Below, piece by piece: positions 6,407-9,838 of a DNA stretch of 9,838 bases. The position numbers were made by a program, and so were the translations under genes. Each line of letters begins with the position of its first letter. Within the stretch, counting starts at the first letter, position 1. Origin of the DNA: an uncultured Acidimicrobiaceae bacterium (GTDB taxonomy: Bacteria; Actinomycetota; Acidimicrobiia; Acidimicrobiales; Ilumatobacteraceae); NCBI GenBank assembly GCA_903904615.1, contig CAIVDG010000003.1:1-9838 (forward strand), written 5' to 3'. The notes under the pieces were generated by a model. That model did not search any database and was not told where the DNA came from. It saw only the letters and a list, made by a program, of their open reading frames with translations.

Positions 6407-7540
6407 GTGTCCATGACAGCAATCAGCACAATCGGTGTCCCCCGTGAGATAAAGACCGCAGAGGGCAGAGTTGCCATGACTCCTGATGGAGTCCGTGAAT
6501 GCGAGCGGTTGGGTATCAACGTGTACGTAGAGACGGGTGCGGGTGAAGGGGCCTCAATTCCCGACAGTGACTATGTGGCCGCTGGTGCCGACATTGTTCC
6601 TACTGCCGCCGATGCGTGGTCACAGCAGATGGTGGTGAAAGTAAAAGAACCAAAGGCTGAAGAGTTTGGCTATCTGCGCAAAGACCTCACCTTGTTCACG
6701 TACCTCCACCTTGCGGCGTACCCCGAAGTAGCGAAAGCACTTCTTGCTGCAGGGACAACCGCCTTTGCATACGAGACCGTTCAGACGGACAACGGTGCGC
6801 TTCCCCTCCTTGCACCTATGAGCGAAATTGCGGGTCGCCTTGCGCCACAAATGGGTGCGCACTTTCTTGAACGCACACACGGAGGTCGTGGAGTATTGAT
6901 GGGCGGCGCACCCGGAGTTCGTCCCGCACGCGTCGTCGTTCTTGGCGCAGGCAATGTTGGTTGGAACTCAGCATGGATTGCCGCAGGCATGGAAGCAGAA
7001 GTTGTTCTTATTGACAAGAACCTCGATCGACTTCGTTATGTCGATCAGATACATCGCGGGCGCATCATGACAGTGGCGTCAAACCGTGGCGCAATAGAAC
7101 GCAGTGTTGCCGATGCTGATTTAGTCATTGGCGCAGTTCTGGTAGCGGGAGGAAAAGCACCAATCGTCATGTCTGAAGAGATGGTGAAATCGATGAAACC
7201 TGGTGCCGTCATTGTGGACGTTGCAGTGGACCAAGGTGGCTGCATTGAAACAACTCGGGAAACAACACATACCGACCCCACGTACGTTGTTCACAACGTG
7301 GTGCACTATGCGGTGGGCAACATGCCAGGCGCAGTGCCACACACCAGTACATACGCGCTCACCAACGCAACACTTCCCTACCAAATCGACATCGCCACGC
7401 ACGGCGCTCGCATCTCTATGGAGAAGAACCCAGCACTACTGCACGGATTGAACACGCATCACGGCCAGGTCACTTACAAAGCAGTAGCCGATGCCCTTGG
7501 CGTGCCCTTCGCTCCTGCGACAGAGGCGCTCGCGTCCTAG
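6407..7540 (+). CDS. ald: Alanine dehydrogenase
   Basis: The product (377 residues from GTG at 6407; 375 from ATG at 6413, which is equally plausible) catalyses NAD-dependent interconversion of L-alanine and pyruvate plus ammonia in the cytosol. It aligns by eye along its whole length with Mycobacterium tuberculosis Ald (371 residues). The catalytic and substrate-binding residues are kept: Arg21, Lys80 in VKVKEP, His101 in YLHLAA, and Asp275 in VAVDQGGC. The nucleotide-binding turn is VVLGAGNVGWNSA (177-189). The signature stretches GGRGVLMGGAPGV (159-171) and TSTYALTNATLPY (313-325) separate it from transhydrogenase alpha subunits, which are built on the same fold. It is divergent from the polyamine operon and followed after 9 nt by a P450 gene. 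There is no clear ribosome-binding site for either start. Confidence 0.93.
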   Translation: MSMTAISTIGVPREIKTAEGRVAMTPDGVRECERLGINVYVETGAGEGASIPDSDYVAAGADIVPTAADAWSQQMVVKVKEPKAEEFGYLRKDLTLFTYLHLAAYPEVAKALLAAGTTAFAYETVQTDNGALPLLAPMSEIAGRLAPQMGAHFLERTHGGRGVLMGGAPGVRPARVVVLGAGNVGWNSAWIAAGMEAEVVLIDKNLDRLRYVDQIHRGRIMTVASNRGAIERSVADADLVIGAVLVAGGKAPIVMSEEMVKSMKPGAVIVDVAVDQGGCIETTRETTHTDPTYVVHNVVHYAVGNMPGAVPHTSTYALTNATLPYQIDIATHGARISMEKNPALLHGLNTHHGQVTYKAVADALGVPFAPATEALAS

Positions 7541-7549
7541 GGTGAGTGC

Positions 7550-8773
7550 ATGGCCACTCGCGTTGACGAACTCTCCCTGCCAAAACTCGACTTCTTCCTA
7601 GGTACCAATAGAGAAGACCGTCGAAAGGTCTTGCGTGACACTGCCAAGAATTCCTGGCTCGCCAAGACCGACATTGGGTACACCGTTCTCACCTACGACA
7701 CCATCATGGGTGTTCTGCGAGACAAGAGATGGCATTCCGCTACAGGACTCGGTGCACAACTTCAAGGGATCACAAACCCCGAGTATCTGAATCGACGCCG
7801 CAGGGTCTCCATTCTGAACGCTGAGGGCGAGGTACACGTTCGTCTTCGTCGATTGGTAGCGCCAGCGTTTTCACCACGAAGCGCAGACAGGCTTCGCCCC
7901 TTCATGCGTGATGTAGTGAACGAACTTATTGACCCACTTGCCACGAAGGGCTCGGGCGAGATTGTTCAAGAGTTGTGCGAGCCCTACCCCATTCCCATTA
8001 TTTGTGAACTGCTTGGGGCACCAAAAGAAGATTGGCAATCTTTCAGCCGATGGGCCACCGATGTACTGCGTGTCTTCAGTGAGAACTTGGTCAACGAACT
8101 TGATCTCATCATGAAGGCTCAAGACGAAATAAACGCCTACACGCGCAACCTCATTGAGCAACGCCGTTCCGTCCCACGCGATGACTTACTCACAGACCTC
8201 ATCGCTGCCGAAGAAGAAGGCGACCGACTCACTGCTGAAGAGCTTGAAATGATGGTGGAAGCCGTCATTATTGGCGGAACCGACACCACACGCAATCAAC
8301 TTGGGCTGGCACTTGTTCTGTTCGCCAACAACCCAGAGCAATGGAACATCTTGCGTGAACGCCCCGAATTGGCACCACGAGCCGTTGAAGAGGTCATGCG
8401 ATATCACGGCGCGGTAGGCGGAACAGTTCGCTTTGCATCAGAAGACATTGAATACAACGGTGTCATGTTCCCTCAAGGCACAATCATGAGCACATCGATG
8501 GGCACGGGAAACTTTGACGATTCAGTGTTCCCACAACCAGACCTGTTTGACATCACTCGTGAACCAGTGGGTCAACCACAATTGTCTTTCGGTGCCGGAA
8601 TCCACTACTGCTTGGGCGCATCGCTTGCGCGAGCAGAACTTCAAGAAGCCTTCATTACATTGTCGCAACGAATGCCAAACCTTGCGCTGAATGGCACAGT
8701 GGAATACAAACCCACTGGTGTCGGAATTTTCGGGCCAGCGTCACTTCCTGTGACGTTTACTAAAGGGCACTAG
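7550..8773 (+). CDS. Cytochrome P450
   Basis: The 407-residue length is typical for a soluble bacterial P450. The C-helix region HVRLRRLVAPAFSPR (96-110) carries the basic residues that contact heme propionates. The I-helix has IIGGTDTT (240-247) for oxygen activation. The K-helix ExxR is Glu281-x-x-Arg284, and the heme loop FGAGIHYCLGASLAR (347-361) contains the thiolate ligand Cys354. No membrane anchor or fused reductase is present, so it needs a ferredoxin and reductase, neither encoded in the window. The start is supported by GGTGAG just upstream of the ATG and by the 9-nt gap from ald, suggesting cotranscription. Its TAG shares a CTAG palindrome with the stop of the convergent gene. I cannot assign a CYP family or substrate. 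Confidence 0.93.
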   Translation: MATRVDELSLPKLDFFLGTNREDRRKVLRDTAKNSWLAKTDIGYTVLTYDTIMGVLRDKRWHSATGLGAQLQGITNPEYLNRRRRVSILNAEGEVHVRLRRLVAPAFSPRSADRLRPFMRDVVNELIDPLATKGSGEIVQELCEPYPIPIICELLGAPKEDWQSFSRWATDVLRVFSENLVNELDLIMKAQDEINAYTRNLIEQRRSVPRDDLLTDLIAAEEEGDRLTAEELEMMVEAVIIGGTDTTRNQLGLALVLFANNPEQWNILRERPELAPRAVEEVMRYHGAVGGTVRFASEDIEYNGVMFPQGTIMSTSMGTGNFDDSVFPQPDLFDITREPVGQPQLSFGAGIHYCLGASLARAELQEAFITLSQRMPNLALNGTVEYKPTGVGIFGPASLPVTFTKGH

Positions 8774-8943
8774 TCGCAACAACTGTCGCGCCAGCCGCAC
8801 GAAAAACACTTGAAGTGCGCATGTTCAGGAGTGAGTGAACCGCCACACAACGGGCATTCAGGAAACACACCAAACTTTGTACGGCAGGCCTCGTCCTTCT
8901 GACGAGGTGCGGGCATGGACGTGCGCTGTTCTTCCAACTCCAT
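8770..8943 (-). CDS. Small zinc-ribbon protein of unknown function
   Basis: This 57-residue ORF has a short charged N-terminus followed by CPLCGG (30-35) and CFSCGWRDSCCD (46-57). The two CxxC knuckles (Cys30/33 and Cys46/49) are spaced as in a zinc ribbon, with a further pair Cys55-Cys56 at the tail and Cys20 ahead. The pattern is far too ordered for a chance frame, and a competing frame on the same strand shows no such motif. The ATG at 8943 has AAGGA immediately abutting it, an unfavourable spacing. The TTG at codon 3 would have better spacing, and Met10 is another candidate; an in-frame stop closes the frame nine codons upstream of the ATG. It converges on the P450 with a 4-nt overlap. 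Such ribbons bind nucleic acid or proteins; no specific role can be given. Confidence 0.72.
   Translation of the reverse strand: MELEEQRTSMPAPRQKDEACRTKFGVFPECPLCGGSLTPEHAHFKCFSCGWRDSCCD
8889..8907. terminator. Possible 3'-end hairpin for the ald-P450 transcript, inside the zinc-ribbon gene
   Basis: CCTCGTC-CTTCT-GACGAGG is a perfect 7-bp inverted repeat with a 5-nt loop, 115 nt past the P450 stop and inside codons 12-18 of the opposing zinc-ribbon gene. A G-U pair can extend it in the plus-strand RNA. No U-tract follows, so it is not a classical intrinsic terminator. Since no non-coding space exists between the convergent genes, it is the best local candidate for a transcript end. It could also simply reflect codons. 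Confidence 0.25.
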
Positions 8944-9031
8944 TCCTTGATTCTGCCAAACAAAACGTTGCTACAAGTGGACTCCAACCGCCTGCACCAT
9001 CCCGACGCCCACTAGGTTTCTCTCTGCCCCT
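8944..9031. promoter_or_regulatory. Divergent intergenic region between the zinc-ribbon gene and the MFS gene
   Basis: These 88 bp separate two outward-reading genes and should carry both promoters. On the plus strand TTGATT (8947-8952) and TACAAG (8972-8977) are 19 bp apart, a poor sigma-70 match. The 18 nt before the MFS ATG are pyrimidine-rich without a Shine-Dalgarno. No palindromic operator is evident. Confidence 0.35.
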
Positions 9032-9838
9032 ATGACGAATGTTTTCCGCCGCGATCAGAAGCAGAAGTCTGCACCGCGACCAGGGACCGCACGGGCTGCA
9101 TTCTCGTATCCCGATTTCCGCATGATGTGGACAGCCAATTTCTTGTCAAGCATTGGAACTTGGATGCAGAACGTGGTGCTTCCCGCGTACATCTATCAAC
9201 GAACCGGCAGCGCGTCAGTTGTTGGTGTTTTCATCTTCGCTCAGCTTGGTCCACTTCTTGTGCTGTCAATCCCCGCAGGAGTTCTGGCAGACAAATTTGA
9301 CCGTCGCAAATGGTTGGTCTTTGCACAAATCATTCAGATGGCGGGATCTGTGCTCCTTGGCATCTTCACCATCTCTCATGCGCCGGTGTGGGCATTGTTC
9401 TTGTCGCAGATGACTGTGGGGATTGGAAATGCCTTCAATGCTCCCGCGTTCTCCGCTGTGCTCCCCAGTTTGGTGAAACCTGAAGACCTCGGCGGTTCCA
9501 TCAGTTTGTCGTCAGCATCGGTGAACGGATCTCGCGTGACGGGGCCAGTAGTTGTTGCAGTGATGATGAGTTGGGGCGTCACGACTGGCCAGGTGTTCCT
9601 CTTTAACGCAGCTACGTATCTCTTTGTTACCTGGGCAGTTCTTCGTATCTCTATACCGGCAGTTGCGAAGTCCACCGAGAAAGGCCTCATGGCCTTAACG
9701 TCTGGATTCCGCATCGCGCGTCAACGTCGTGCGATTGGCCGTGTTCTGCTCACCATGAGTTCGTTCTCGCTGTTGAGCTTGTCGTACGTGGGACTGTTTC
9801 CTGCCGTTGCAGACCTCACCTTCGACATCAAACCGAAA
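9032..9838 (+). CDS. Major facilitator superfamily transporter, EntS/MFS_3-like (partial, C-terminus off the right edge)
   Basis: The frame runs from ATG at 9032 to the window end, giving 269 residues with no stop. After a basic cytoplasmic N-terminus come PDFRMMWTANFLSSIGTWMQ (27-46) and alternating hydrophobic helices, about seven in the visible part. The loop between helices 2 and 3 carries the MFS motif A as GVLADKFDRRK (83-93). The N-terminal sequence is typical of the enterobactin-exporter-like MFS_3 group, normally about 400-420 residues and 10-12 helices, so roughly 140 residues are missing. Proteins of this group export siderophores or drugs by proton antiport; the substrate here is unknown. 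The frame is open upstream of the ATG but offers no alternative ATG, GTG or TTG nearby. No Shine-Dalgarno is visible. Confidence 0.88.
   Translation, partial: MTNVFRRDQKQKSAPRPGTARAAFSYPDFRMMWTANFLSSIGTWMQNVVLPAYIYQRTGSASVVGVFIFAQLGPLLVLSIPAGVLADKFDRRKWLVFAQIIQMAGSVLLGIFTISHAPVWALFLSQMTVGIGNAFNAPAFSAVLPSLVKPEDLGGSISLSSASVNGSRVTGPVVVAVMMSWGVTTGQVFLFNAATYLFVTWAVLRISIPAVAKSTEKGLMALTSGFRIARQRRAIGRVLLTMSSFSLLSLSYVGLFPAVADLTFDIKPK

Noticed and set aside
6407..7540. The ald product as an NAD(P) transhydrogenase alpha subunit.
   Set aside because: Length, the catalytic Arg/Lys/His/Asp set and the conserved stretches match alanine dehydrogenase, and no membrane beta subunit follows.
8947..8977. TTGATT and TACAAG as a sigma-70 promoter for the MFS gene.
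   Set aside because: Both hexamers are poor matches and the spacing of 19 bp is outside the optimum; not enough to call.
8760..8987. A 75-codon minus-strand frame over the same DNA as the zinc-ribbon gene.
   Set aside because: Its translation has no recognisable motif and overlaps the P450 end further, whereas the neighbouring frame shows ordered CxxC knuckles.
1..9838. Mobile element, phage, defence island or CRISPR content.
   Set aside because: No transposase, integrase, tandem direct repeats or spacer-like periodicity seen; the genes are metabolic and transport functions in orderly operons.

Overview
The window looks like a compact chromosomal segment from an actinobacterium of roughly balanced GC content. 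An Acidimicrobiia-like lineage is my guess. The reasons are an alanine dehydrogenase that closely follows the mycobacterial enzyme, a bacterial class I-type P450, a twin-arginine lipoprotein as transporter binding protein, and very tight gene packing. The lineage is an inference from recalled sequence similarity. I see no tRNA, rRNA, CRISPR array, insertion sequence or other sign of a mobile element.

Left two thirds (positions 1-6344, all minus strand, read right to left): a six-gene run that looks like one polyamine operon. It starts with a gamma-aminobutyraldehyde dehydrogenase. A complete spermidine/putrescine-type ABC importer follows: ATPase PotA, lipoprotein PotD, and permeases PotB and PotC. 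The run ends with a D-2-hydroxyacid dehydrogenase-family gene cut by the left edge. Gaps in transcript order are 62, 60, 23, -4 and 3 nt. Two strong RNA hairpins bracket potD: one directly after the potA stop codon, and one with the potD stop codon in its loop. They could set the excess of binding protein over membrane subunits.

Right third: a 62-bp divergent region separates this operon from a plus-strand pair, alanine dehydrogenase (ald) and a cytochrome P450, 9 nt apart. The P450 meets a convergent 57-codon zinc-ribbon gene so tightly that both stop codons are read from the same CTAG palindrome. Divergent from the zinc-ribbon gene is an MFS exporter cut by the right edge.

How it may fit together: the importer brings in putrescine or a related polyamine, an aminotransferase not in this window makes 4-aminobutanal, and the aldehyde dehydrogenase yields GABA. 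If that aminotransferase uses pyruvate, the alanine formed would be recycled by the divergent alanine dehydrogenase. The roles of the hydroxyacid dehydrogenase, P450 and zinc-ribbon protein in this scheme are unknown. I found no convincing wholly new system. The most unusual elements are the paired hairpins around potD, the extended PotB and the small zinc-ribbon gene.
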